Origin: Terebella lapidaria
Taxonomy: Eukaryota > Annelida > Polychaeta > Terebellida > Terebellidae
DNA: 64,000 nt
Assembly (NCBI GenBank): GCA_949152475.1
Contig: OX424564.1
Location: 7,006,001 to 7,070,000 of the forward strand
Reading direction: 5' to 3'
The stretch's first letter is position 1; each line of letters starts with the position of its first letter. A model generated the notes under the pieces. The model did not search any database. It saw only the letters and a program-made list of their open reading frames with translations, and was not told where the DNA came from. Both the position numbers and the translations under genes were made by a program. Positions 53,031-63,790 of the stretch are shown here, piece after piece.

Positions 53031-53127
53031 ATTCACGCATGCGCATTGAAAACTCGAAAGATGGCCGATCTGAAAATATCTTTGTGATTATTTATTTTCA
53101 GGAGTTTGTTCCTGAAACTAAATCGAT
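53030..53127 (+). promoter_or_regulatory. Putative promoter/5' UTR of the ZFP64-like gene
   Basis: ACGCATGCGCA at 53,035-53,045 (reverse TGCGCATGCGT) is a near-consensus NRF-1 site. AAAGATGGCC at 53,057-53,066 resembles the YY1 site AAGATGGCGGC. Both are typical of TATA-less housekeeping promoters and lie within 100 bp of the proposed start codon. An ATG within the YY1-like site opens a short frame that ends at TGA after eight codons. Confidence 0.4.
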
Positions 53128-56100
53128 ATGGGTGAGCCGAAATAGTATATGGATGTTTATAGGTTGAATAGCAATAACTTTGCCCGACAATCCTGCTGTA
53201 TATATAGATACATTCAGCGATCGACACTCAGTCATTTGCGTTTTCGTACCATCCGCCGATTCGTCCCGCGGCGATCTAAATTACATAATTTAGACTGTTT
53301 ATGATTTAGCCACAAATTTCCTTGAAGCTGTAGAAGATTTATCATGATGTTGGTCCCTGAATGTGGTACATTAAATCTAATCGGTATTGATTAATGGATG
53401 CCTCCACAACAAGCCATTTCGGAAATGTTTCTAGGTCAGGTCAAGTGGTATAAACAAAACGTCTGTAAACACCACGTTCAAATGTGAGTGACGCGGTGAA
53501 CTCAAAGTAAACAAAGTAGTTCTATTTAGTATTATTATCATTTTTGCGGGCGCTGCTGTCCGTTAACGAAACAATACACACATGTTATTCACGCAACCGA
53601 TGACATAAAATAACGTTTTCGACTACCCAACACAAGACGCGGGCCTCGAATGGAACCGCTCTTCATTCGACGCCAGCGTCTTTCATTCGACGCCCGCGTC
53701 TTGTGAAACTAGTCCAAACGACTGCTCTTTTTATTTGCAACTGATACCTTATGATAGATACGTTATAATAGTGCGTCGGAGGGAGTGTGCTATGACCAGA
53801 GTGAGAATCAGAGCAATCGGAACAGTCTAACACAAAATGCAACATTGAGTCTTCCGTCAAATGCTACACAGGTTTACTGTCCTTATCAAGTGTTTCAAGT
53901 TCTAGTCAGATTATGAAAATGATAATAATAGTAATAACGATGATTTACCAGGCGGTGTGGCGGTTTTGAGGGCCCTCCTTGGTCCATTGGACGCCTTCCA
54001 GACATTGTCTGCCCTCGCCAAGGCTCGGGCAGACAATGACTGACAGGCGTCCAATGGACCAAGTCGGGCCTTCAAACCGCCACACCGCCTGGCAAACCAT
54101 CGTTATTGTTATATTGTACAGGCGAAATCGGGTAATGTGTTGGTGACAGTGACTCGACAATGGTAGGGTGACAGCATGGGTTGGCTATGTTTATACCACT
54201 TGACCCTGACCCAATTCTACTGACCTGACCTGAAACATTTCCGAACTCACGCTTTCATCAGTACAGTGAGTCGGTATCTATTCACCCATCAGTGTATCAT
54301 CTCAGACACTATTAAAACATATAGAATAAGTTGGACAATTTCTGTTAACTTGTTGTTGGGATGCCTTATTGGGTACTAACTTATTCCAATACAGGTTCAC
54401 TGTTCAGCCATGGAGCAGGGTTAATTGGGTACATTATTTAGCTATATTACAACATGGAGATTAACATGGAGATAAATAATTGCCCCATCTGCTGTATTCT
54501 TCATGTGTCAGAGTGCTCCGGCAATACTATCATTTAAATAAGATGGAATCTAGAATATACTACTTCATGTACTTGGATTACCTAAGTTGACTATCCTAGA
54601 TTCCTAGTGTACCCCTTTGTAACAGTAGACCTAACATTTGATATGGTACAAAGCTGTAACCAAAAAATTAATGAAAATTCAGTAGATTGTCCAAATTGAT
54701 AACTTTCATGACGACGATTCATGACTTCATGTATTTAACTGTATTCTTATAGACTGAATATTTTTTCGTACATATTTCAGATACTGCCGATTTGCATATC
54801 TGTGGAACTTGCAAGCACCAGTTTTCTCAAATTGAAGAATTTGTTCAACACAAGAAAACCTGCAGGCCCAATAGCAAAAACAAAACTGGATCTCATACAA
54901 GTGAAGAATTTGGAACCACACAGTCACTTGCTGGTCAATTACATCCTCTAGAAAATTCATCAAACTCTGATCTGGATATCTCGCCGTCCATCATTGAAGT
55001 AGTGAACACGCCCAGTCTGAGCAGATCACAGTATGGGGACTCCAACCAAAGGTCCCTTGACGCTTCAGCGGCTATTCTTCAAGCCCAATCGGCCCACAAC
55101 CTACAGCTTCTTGATAATATTCGCATGCAAATGCAGCAGCTCCAGCAGCAGCCGCCGCCAGTGGGGACAGCTCAGCAGGTGACAGCAGCAGCACCCGCTG
55201 CCCTCGACACTGGCTCCCAACCACAGGTACAAGACGTGGTACAGATGGAGGTTGTGTGCCAAGGAGGGACCCAATCAGAACCACTGACTATCCCCCAAAT
55301 CCAACATGCTCTGAGCGACGCTTCCAAGCCGACACAGTCTCAGTCCACCTACCAGAACGTCGTTCCCGTCCTCCAGCTATCCGACAACACCTATCAACTG
55401 ACCACTGAGAGCCAAGGCCAGCAAGAGATTCAAGTGATCACTATCCCAGTGATGCCTGCCCCAGTGGTTGCCAATAGTGACGGTGACCAGTGTGGGAGCA
55501 GTCGTGCGTCGGCAGCCCACAAAGCTTCTGCTGAGGGTCCGTTGCTTGAGCCACCAAGCTGCAAGAAGGGCAAGTACACACGTCACATCACCAGACTCCA
55601 GGGAGCCACCAGCAGCACGTCAACGCTCGAGACTGGTCAACAGATCAGTGAGTATGCCATGAACTTCTTGAAATTTTATGTTCTTGAATTTATTGTTTAA
55701 TATGAACCTGTCAAGATCAAGGTGTAATGCCCACATCTAAAATATTCGTATCTAAATATGTGTATTTCAGATGGTACAAACCTGCCCAAGGGGATGATCG
55801 AGCGGTATATTCAGGAAGAACTTGGCAGAACTTCACAGTTCTCGTGTTCGCACCCAGGGTGCACCTACACAACACTGTACGCCAAGAACGTAGAGCGCCA
55901 CATGGCTCTACACACGGGAGTAAAACAGCACAACTGTACGGAGTGCAACACTCGATTCAGTCGCTTAGACAAACTCAAAGTCCACATGCGTTGTCATACA
56001 GGAGAGAAACCATACAAATGCAATATGTGTGGGTATATTTCTCGCCAATACAGTATATAGAGTTTCATACTCAAATAATTTCACAAGTAAATCATGGCAG

Positions 56101-59100
56101 ACCTTTGGTCGTATATGTTGTTTCTGTACTTATGTAGTCATCAATAAGCCAAAAATTGATTGATTGATAAATCATTTGTTTCCCAAAGATTCAAAATTAA
56201 TTAATTGTGTTTAAGATCACCACAAAAAATTAATGAATGACATTGTGTCGCTTTCAAAGGTGACTACAAGTGTGCCGACTCGAGCAGCCTGAAGAAACAC
56301 AGTCGGATCCACACCAATGAAAAACCGTACAAGTAAGACGAGATAAGATCATGTATTGCAGGCTTTCTTTGTTCTAAGAAAATGTGGCCAAATTCAAACA
56401 TATTTCCAAATTCAAAACTTGACACATATATTTTTCTTAGCGATTGGTAAATAGTTACATTCTGTGAGAAGTTCACAAGCTTGCACCTACTTTTGTCCTT
56501 TCGATATTCGATCAAATTTGCTTAATAAACAAGCCTTATTTATCATGTTTATGGACTGTGACATATTCTGCAGGTGCCAGTTCTGTTCCCACGCGTCCCG
56601 CAGTTCTAGTCAGCTGACCCAGCACCTGCGTACACACACCGGGGACAAGCCCTTCATGTGTCCGGTCTGCTCGATGAGGTTCAAAGTCAAGACTGATATG
56701 AAGAGACATCTGCGACTCCACACCGGTGAGCGACCATTCGCCTGCCATCTGTGTGACGTCAAGACAACGGTCAAATGTATGTGCAATCACTGTACTGCCC
56801 AGCTGGGCACTGCAGTATGTTATAACTATGAATCACACCTTGTTATAACCAAAAATATTACCTTGTCTTTCGTTTTGTTCAGGTATTTAATGATACAAAG
56901 ATTGGTAACCTGAAGACATTTGGGAATACTGATTGAAGGGGTAACAGGTGACGTGCCTGTTTCCGAGCGGGGACTTGAACCCGAGCACCCCCCACGAAAT
57001 CGGCGTTGTTGATTGTACTATGTGCGAGACCTGACAAAACGATTGAATACAATGCAAAGGTCAATGCATGCCAGCATTACGGCAGAATAAACGACATAGA
57101 CGATCGTAGGGTGCTCGGGTTTAAGTCCCCACTCAGAAATAGGCACATCACCTGTACTGAATTTGATACTGTTCGCTGTTTTATGTGTTTTAATATATCA
57201 CAATATATACAAGTTGGAAATATACATCATTATGAATTGTTTCATTTTCTAGGCAATCTGTTGGCTCACATGCGAGTTTACCACGATGAGGCGAGGATGA
57301 CTCAATGTAAACATTGTGACTACAAGACCTCATCCAAGCGCGCACTGAAAGCTCATTACAAACAACACACTTTAGATGAAAATCCTGAAAAAAGAGACAA
57401 AACTGCAATCCCAAAACAGAATACAGCCACAGTTCACAGGGCGTTCATAGGCTGTTCGCAATGCCGATATGTCACAAGTAACACGGCAAGACTCAAACAG
57501 CACATCAAGAACTTACATAGTGATTCCGGTGGAAACTCACGCTTTCGAAGGACAAAAGGCATAGAACCTGCCGGCAACTTACAGGGGAGGGCTGAGCATC
57601 AGTGTCCTAAGTGTGAGCTCAGCTTCGTACGAGCCGACTCTCTGAGGAGTCACCTGCGCTCTCACAAGTCCGTAGATGAGTATGCTGCTCGCATGCAACG
57701 GGCGGAGAGTAACAGCCAATCAGAGTCTGAGAACAGTAACGAGGAACTTGGCCGGGTGGAGAGTGTATCTTCGGATGACAGGATCGCACAGGAACATGAG
57801 TATGCCGCCGTTAAAGGGCCTGAAAGCTGTGCTCAGCAAAATTGTGAGGATTTGGAAACAGCGAAGACGATTGCATCAGATCCAGGATCCCCATCACCCT
57901 GTCGTCATGACAACAGGCAGCCACAGGCTGTCACACTGACTGAGCGACAAAAACTACAGAACCTTCTTCCGTACATAGAGAATAACCACAACATGGCCGT
58001 GTGGGACAACATGCAGAACATGGCCATCAGTGATCGTCATGACGATGAGCCGCAACGGTCAACTGTACAACAGAGTCAGCCACAGCTCTCGCAACGAACA
58101 GTTACCAGTAATCGTGGTAACAATAATGTAGTTCAACCACAGGAGTCAAACCACAGAAATCCTCTGCCAGTCATTGGAGCAAGCGTGGATATAGCGTCAC
58201 ACATAGAACACAGAACAACTTTAGAACCAGAGCCCAGTGACACAAATGTCGCTTACATGTCCACTCTGGACACGACTAACAACTTCGTGGAATCGCAGAC
58301 TTTCTCAGAACCTACACATGTTACTGAGGTGGTTACTAATTCCCTGCCGTGTGAAAACACAATGACACTGGACTGTATGGATGTGAGTGATCATCCCATG
58401 AAGATAGAGTCTTCGGGAAATAGTGGTATTCAGGGGTGAGTCCTGAGCAAAATTCTCCTTCATGAAAAATATTTGAAATTCAATGGTAACGAGAACATCA
58501 ACGTGACCCAGTCGATACTAGATTTCATCAAATCAAAAATGTTTTCCTAATTCTGTCCTTTGTGTATGTATAAGCCTGTGATCTCACAAAGGCCATAGAT
58601 CTTGCATTTGTTGTGTCGAATTGTTTACATCTTTTCAGTGGCAAACTCTGATTAATACATGTGTAACATTCTCTTTAGTAGATCTGACAGGAGCCCTGCT
58701 ACAGTCCCGTTGATCAGTGAGCCATCCTCAAATCCAAATACATCTCACACTCAGCCCGCCACGTTGGCCGCAACTGCTCCGATGTCCACCGTCACAGTGC
58801 AAACCACGCCACCCACTGACAACTTCCAGCAAACTCCATCCCAGGGGCCAGTGACCACCCTGACCCCACTCTCCAGCCTGCCCGCCAACCTGCAGACCAT
58901 CCTGAACTCACTAAACTTGGCACGGGGCCAGGTGATCACTGTACCGGTCGGGGAGCAGCGAGTGCACATCCTCGTGGACACGACGGCCGCCGAGGTGTCA
59001 GCGTCAGTGGGCGGCTCCTTACCAGCTGTACAGGTAAGTATGGTGGCCTGTGGGTGCCACTGGGTGGGTAGCGGCCAAAAGAATTGAAGAATATTTCTCT

Positions 59101-59496
59101 CAGAAGAAATGTTAATGTCAAGTTTATACGCTTACTTTGCACGAAATATTTTTTTTCTGGAAACTTGGATATTTTGATATGTCTTCTTTTACAAATCATA
59201 AATTGTTTGTGCAACTGTTGAATAACGACTTTGTTCTGATGTTTTGCCCACAATAGCTACTGACGCCAGACACACAAAACAACAACCCAACAGTCACCAA
59301 GAACATCACACCAATAGATCCAGTGTCGGCCACACCCCAGAGTGTTCACCCCACCCCGTGTGTACCCCAAGGGGGTGAGGCCCAAGTCACCACCCCTCAG
59401 GATCCCACTACTTCTGACCCGCCACAACTACAGCTTGCCCAGCCCCTGTACCTGATGTCTGAAGGCCCCAACACCTCGACAAGTGCCGACTGCTAG
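53128..59496 (+). CDS. ZFP64: ZFP64-like C2H2 zinc finger transcription factor
   Basis: Probable DNA-binding nuclear regulator. Eight coding exons: 53,128-53,131 (ATGG|GTGAGC), 54,781-55,647, 55,771-56,028, 56,260-56,332, 56,574-56,776, 57,253-58,435, 58,679-59,033 and 59,257-59,496; total 3,183 nt, about 1,060 aa. An N-terminal degenerate finger ([23 protein letters not shown]) matches the start of vertebrate ZFP64. A Gln/Ser/Pro-rich region follows to about residue 290. Nine C2H2 fingers then run from [10 protein letters not shown] through [51 protein letters not shown] and on to [17 protein letters not shown]; linkers TGEKPYK and TGDKPF are present. The long C-terminal half is Gln/Ser/Thr/Pro-rich and probably activating. 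The 4-nt first coding exon and the donor t|GTATGT after VKTTVK are the least certain parts. Confidence 0.85.
53415..54248. mobile_element. Element with TTCGGAAATGTTTC inverted ends in ZFP64-like intron 1
   Basis: TTCGGAAATGTTTCTAGGTC then AGGTCAAGTGGTATAAACA at the left is mirrored at the right by GTTTATACCACTTGACCCTG ... GACCTGACCTGAAACATTTC then CGAA, with a short insertion in the right arm. It contains a hairpin element. No ORF. Confidence 0.6.
53925..54118. mobile_element. Hairpin element nested in intron 1 of the ZFP64-like gene
   Basis: Left AATAACGATGATTTACCAGG then CGGTGTGGCGGTTTTGAGGG is mirrored by CCTTCAAACCGCCACACCGC then CTGGCAAACCATCGTTATT. The inner part GTCCATTGGACGCC / GGCGTCCAATGGAC and GACATTGTCTGCCC / GGGCAGACAATG also pairs. 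Confidence 0.7.
56944..57155. mobile_element. Foldback with tRNA B-box-like arms in a ZFP64-like intron
   Basis: ACAGGTGACGTGCCTGTTTC then CGAGCGGGGACTTGAACCCG at the left is mirrored by CGGGTTTAAGTCCCCACTCA then GAAATAGGCACATCACCTGT at the right. The left arm read on the minus strand contains GGTTCAAGTCC, a full match to the RNA polymerase III B-box consensus GGTTCRANNCC. The whole is about 212 bp and ends 97 bp before the next exon. Confidence 0.6.
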
Positions 59497-60042
59497 TGCA
59501 CACAGCCAGGTCAGTACTTAATCAAGCAGCAGTTGGTATTACTTCAATTCTGTAAGTTTTATTACCACGGTGAAAAGATACTAACATAATAATGTTTATT
59601 TTATACATCACCAATCTAAACTACTACATGCTCCTTTTCGATCCTTTGGATCGTTCTGGATAGAAATTCGCGTACTGAAAGCAAGGCACGATCGTCTGCC
59701 TGCATGACTCGAGCGCTCCTTTTGCCGCCAAAACCGCCGCGCATATGCGCGCGCAGCTGCGCAGAAGCTTCACTTTTCTGTCCACCGCCATTTTTGCTTG
59801 GCAGCTTTGGATTTTGGTTCCCGGTGAATTCGTAGAATTTGGTCTGCAAACTAGACTTTTGCGATATATTCTTACCGAATTTCACCTGCCACGTTCATAG
59901 ACATCATTTTGTGTCTATTTGGATAAGTATCGGTCGATAGTTTGTTACTTGCTAGATCGTCAGCGATTTGTATAGCCAGTTCACCCTATTATCGTCCATC
60001 CGTCGTACTTGATAGTGTACTTGTTGTTTACATCTATCAATA
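59497..60042. other. 3' flank of the ZFP64-like gene and possible DIRS leader
   Basis: The ZFP64-like 3' UTR starts here. From about 59,626 the DNA becomes more GC-rich with inverted CGATCC/GGATCG words and a GCGCATATGCGCGCGC stretch. Some of this may belong to the 5' end of the DIRS-like element at 61,688, interrupted by the MITE at 60,043. The element's true start could not be located. Confidence 0.3.
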
Positions 60043-61531
60043 CCGTATCGGCGCGGGTATAAGGCGCAGCCGCGTATTAGACGCACCCAAATCTGGGGGC
60101 CAAAGCCAAGAATCAAACCTAATTCAAGTATAAGGCGCACTAAGAGTGACACTGTTCACATTCAGAAAAAAAACGATCGTAAATTGCAATCAGTCGGCGC
60201 CAATGGAATCTGCCATTTTGTTTTACTTTGTCATGTGACCGATAGGCCTAGCAGTCATTACCAATACCACTTTTATGTACGGGAGAACAATAAAGTTTGA
60301 TGAAAAAAAAAACGGTTTTTGCATTGTACTTCAAATCTTTTATTCAATTAATCACCAAACATTCATATTCATCATTTACTCCATCTGGCAATCACATCTG
60401 ATGAAACATTCAATCATACATGTACGGGGACATTCTGGCACACAATCACAAGCACAGTACTAAGTCAAGTGTCATCATTGGCTCAAAAACCATCGAATTC
60501 TTCGTCGTCACTGTCGTCTTGGAACAGCTATTGTGCCTGTGCAGGCGTCATGACGTCGTCGAATGCGTCGTCAACTTCATCCTCATCACTGGGAATGTCA
60601 CTGTCACCATCACCGTCATCCCGCCAGAGCACGTGACACCAAACTCGGTACCAGCTTTATGGTTGTTGCCACAATCTAAGGCATATTACACAACCTTCAG
60701 TTTGAAGGCGGCATCATAGGCACTACGTTTACGTTTGGAAGACATTTTTTTTTTCTTTTGGCTTTGGATAAATCAGATAGGCAGAGCTATGCAGATATAA
60801 TTTCTGAAAAGTGTGATCTCCTATTTATACCAGGAGAGAGAACAATGAGATAATCACTAGTGGATTAATTAATTGACAAGAGATTAAATACATGGTGGCT
60901 TCGTTGGCGGTTCACTGATTATCAGTTTGGAAAGAAGTCCTACTGTATATAATTATCACAATGGGAAGCCTTCAGGTGGTCAACATTCACGCACCATGCA
61001 CAACAAACAAAAGGAAGTCAACAATTAGTTTTATTCATCAGCATTTTATTGTTGCGCCTCGTTAGGCACGGCTCGTCACTCAATTGCCCGGGCCATTAAC
61101 ACCCCGCGCTGTGCAGGGACTGATTGACTGCCGCTTGTACGGTGCTGCCATCTGATGCGGAAAGCAGAAAGTGCTCTTCAAGTTCAGGGAAATATCTCAA
61201 TCTGCCGAAATACAAAATTGAAAGATTAAAAGAATACTTCACATCAATTCTAGTCATGGTATTGAGAATAAACATTAAAAAAAAACAGTTAAAACAAACC
61301 ATAAGCATTGACAGCATACACGAGTGGTGTAGATGGAAAAACGAACATGAAGTGATGAAAATCCCCTAATGTCGCCCATGCCCATGGACATGGCGGTCTA
61401 GCACTGCTCAGATACTCGCGAAACGACTGGAATCGAACCCCCTGGGGGTGTATTGCGCGTATAAGGCGCACTGGTGGTAAGTGTCTTATTTTGAGGGCAA
61501 AAAACTGCGCCTTATACCCGCGCCGATACGG
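60043..61531. mobile_element. pogo/Tc1-like non-autonomous element with TA duplication
   Basis: CCGTATCGGCGCGGGTATAA then GGCGCAG at the left is mirrored by CTGCGCCTTATACCCGCGCC then GATACGG at the right. TA borders both ends (60,041-60,042 and 61,532-61,533), the duplication used by Tc1/mariner/pogo elements. ATAAGGCGCA words repeat just inside each end (60,130 and 61,461). About 1.49 kb, no transposase frame. Confidence 0.75.
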
Positions 61532-61687
61532 TAGTTCTACGTTAATTTTCTACTGTATATATTGTGTATACGTATACTGTAGTTTATATATTCGTAGTCC
61601 TCTTAGGGTTCTTTTTTTCAGCGCGGTCTCAGGTTTGCATATTTTGCCCGCCCTGTTACTGTGTGTGGTTAGTTCCCTTGTGTGATC

Positions 61688-63790
61688 ATGACTTCACAAT
61701 CCTCCCTTGGTACCGGTGCCATGGACGAACGTCCATGCCCGAAGTGTCTGGTCAATACCCTCCGAGGAGGGGAGAAACACAGTTTGTGTTTCGACTGTTT
61801 AGATCATGGCCCGGTATCTATGGAGGATTTGAGGTGTGATCTGTGTCGTTTCTGGCGTCCCTCTTCCTTCGTGCAGGCGACTGCAAAGTATTCCGAAGCC
61901 TCGTTGGCTCGTCGGGATGCTTTGAGGCTTGCGGAAGCTTCGGCTCCGCAAGTCCGCCAGTCGCCCATGGAGGTGGAGACTCCGCCTGTGACGGCACAGA
62001 TTGCGTCCGGTGTTAGCCAGCCCCTGGGGCTAACACAGGACATGGTCAACGCGGCTGTGCAATCTTTCTTTGCACAGTCGTTATCGTCCCTTCAGGGTCC
62101 CCTCCTGCCGGGTCTCTCTTCCCTGCTTGGACAGGGAGTCCCGGCCGGTTCTTCGGCTGCCCCTTCGTCGCAGGGAGAGCTTGCTCCCCCTGCTGGCAAG
62201 AAGTCGAAATCTTCTAAGAAGAAGGTTTCAGTTCTTGCCAAGGCGAAAGCAGCCAAGGAACCGCACTCCACCTTCGTCGTCCCTCAGTCGGGGCCGATCG
62301 AGGTGGAGGGGTCCGTAGTCTCTTCCCCGGGGCCTTCCAAGAAGAGGAAGCGTGCTTCCTCTAAGCGCCGTGGTGCTGAGACCACATCGATTTTCGATGT
62401 GGCTCAGGCTTCGTCCGACCTCTTGGTGGGCGACGATCAGGCTTCGGGCTTCGATCGGCGGGGCAGCTTGGATGGCTCATTCGGGTCCTCGGTCTCGAGG
62501 TTCGAGGGGGGAGAGTTCCATTTGTTTGGGGGTGAGGCTCTCGATCGTTCGTGCGATCGGGAGTCTTCACTTGGCGGTCGTGCTCCTGGTCCTCGATCAG
62601 GGCACGATCGGGCGGGTGGTGCTGGGGTCGTTCCTCAGGGCCACTCAAGTCCTGTGTACGCGGATGTAAGTCGCCGGACGGGCGCGATCGCTGAGCAGGC
62701 ATTCCCTCGCCCGTCCTTTGATGTACCCTTGGGGTCATCGAGGTCTTCGATCGGACCTGTGAGGTCCAACGATCGGGGGGGTCGAGTGGAAGCTGATCAG
62801 GAGTCGTCCTCCTCGGAGGATGAGACTTCCGATCAGGCCGGGGGTTCTAACTTCCGGTGGGCTTTGGAGTCGGTTGCAAGGCGAATGGACTTGCCGATCG
62901 ATGCTCCAGGGCCCTCACGGGGAACCGGTAGGTTCGCGTCGGCGCCAGTTCGTCGGCCGATCCGGCTCCCTGTGGCTCCCGCGTTGGTCAAGTCCTTCGA
63001 CAAGATCAACAAGGAAGTTACGGCTAAGAAGGATGTGGCTCGTACGGAGTCGACATTCCCGACTAGCCGTGTTCGACCTGAGTCGATCGACACCTATCGG
63101 ACTGTAGAGTCCGAGGGTGGACATCAGACTTCCGTCCCGGTCGAAGACCCTAACCTTCACCTGCTTTCCCGGAAGCAGGGTACGGTCTGGTCAGCTTATG
63201 TGAAAAAGGCTCGTCTTTCTCACTGGCAGACGCTGTCTCATCAATTGATGGGGCAGCTCTCGTTGACAGATCACCTGACCACTCTGGTTCAGGAGTTTGT
63301 GGACGAGGCGGATCTGGAGGAGGGGAGTCGCGCCAACATTCATGCAGCACTCGGCGTCTTGGCCGGAGTGGTCCATGCTGCTGAGCGTGACAGTGCGCAC
63401 CTGGGCGCACAATTGGATCTCACCATGCGTGATGCCGATCTCCGTCTGCTTGACGTGTCCGCTACGGACGTCGCTGAGCTACGTGGGAGGCCGCTGTTCT
63501 CAGGCTATACCTACGCCAACCTCTCTCGATCGGATATTTCCGTCATGCGGGAACATCTCCGGGATGAGGCTATGGCCAAGGCTTTGCTTGGGAAGTCGGC
63601 GGGGTCTGGGACAGGCAAGAAGACCAAGGGTCAGAAGCCTGCCCAACCTCAGGCACCACATGCACCCGCTTCTACGCAGCCGCCCTTTCGTGGGGCGCAG
63701 CCTCCCCCCCCCCCCCAGGGGGATGGCAAGCGCGGAGGCAAAGGGGGTGGACGCTTCAAGGGCAAAGGGAAAGCTTCTGGTAAGAAGTGA
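61688..63790 (+). CDS. DIRS-like retrotransposon ORF1 (gag-like)
   Basis: A 700-residue frame beginning MTSQSSLG. Near the N-terminus is a cysteine-rich block (CPKCLVNT ... HSLCFDCLDHG ... LRCDLCRF), the pattern I associate with first ORFs of DIRS-like elements in animals. The middle is Ser/Gly/Arg-rich and low in complexity. The C-terminal third is a helical domain (for example LSRKQGTVWSAYVKKARL), ending in a basic Gly/Lys-rich tail (RGGKGGGRFKGKGK). A Pro run lies near 63,700. The frame looks whole. It is GC-rich compared with host DNA around it. The family call rests mostly on the following frame. Confidence 0.6.
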   Translation: MTSQSSLGTGAMDERPCPKCLVNTLRGGEKHSLCFDCLDHGPVSMEDLRCDLCRFWRPSSFVQATAKYSEASLARRDALRLAEASAPQVRQSPMEVETPPVTAQIASGVSQPLGLTQDMVNAAVQSFFAQSLSSLQGPLLPGLSSLLGQGVPAGSSAAPSSQGELAPPAGKKSKSSKKKVSVLAKAKAAKEPHSTFVVPQSGPIEVEGSVVSSPGPSKKRKRASSKRRGAETTSIFDVAQASSDLLVGDDQASGFDRRGSLDGSFGSSVSRFEGGEFHLFGGEALDRSCDRESSLGGRAPGPRSGHDRAGGAGVVPQGHSSPVYADVSRRTGAIAEQAFPRPSFDVPLGSSRSSIGPVRSNDRGGRVEADQESSSSEDETSDQAGGSNFRWALESVARRMDLPIDAPGPSRGTGRFASAPVRRPIRLPVAPALVKSFDKINKEVTAKKDVARTESTFPTSRVRPESIDTYRTVESEGGHQTSVPVEDPNLHLLSRKQGTVWSAYVKKARLSHWQTLSHQLMGQLSLTDHLTTLVQEFVDEADLEEGSRANIHAALGVLAGVVHAAERDSAHLGAQLDLTMRDADLRLLDVSATDVAELRGRPLFSGYTYANLSRSDISVMREHLRDEAMAKALLGKSAGSGTGKKTKGQKPAQPQAPHAPASTQPPFRGAQPPPPPQGDGKRGGKGGGRFKGKGKASGKK

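Noticed and set aside
56944-57155. tRNA gene
   Set aside because: A B-box match is present but no A-box, acceptor stem or cloverleaf could be drawn; the arms are parts of a foldback.
57006-57252. N-terminal extension of the ZFP64-like exon at 57,253
   Set aside because: The frame is open, but the acceptor at 57,251-57,252 and the finger structure (VKTTVK to [10 protein letters not shown]) show that translation enters at 57,253; the upstream part is intron and foldback.
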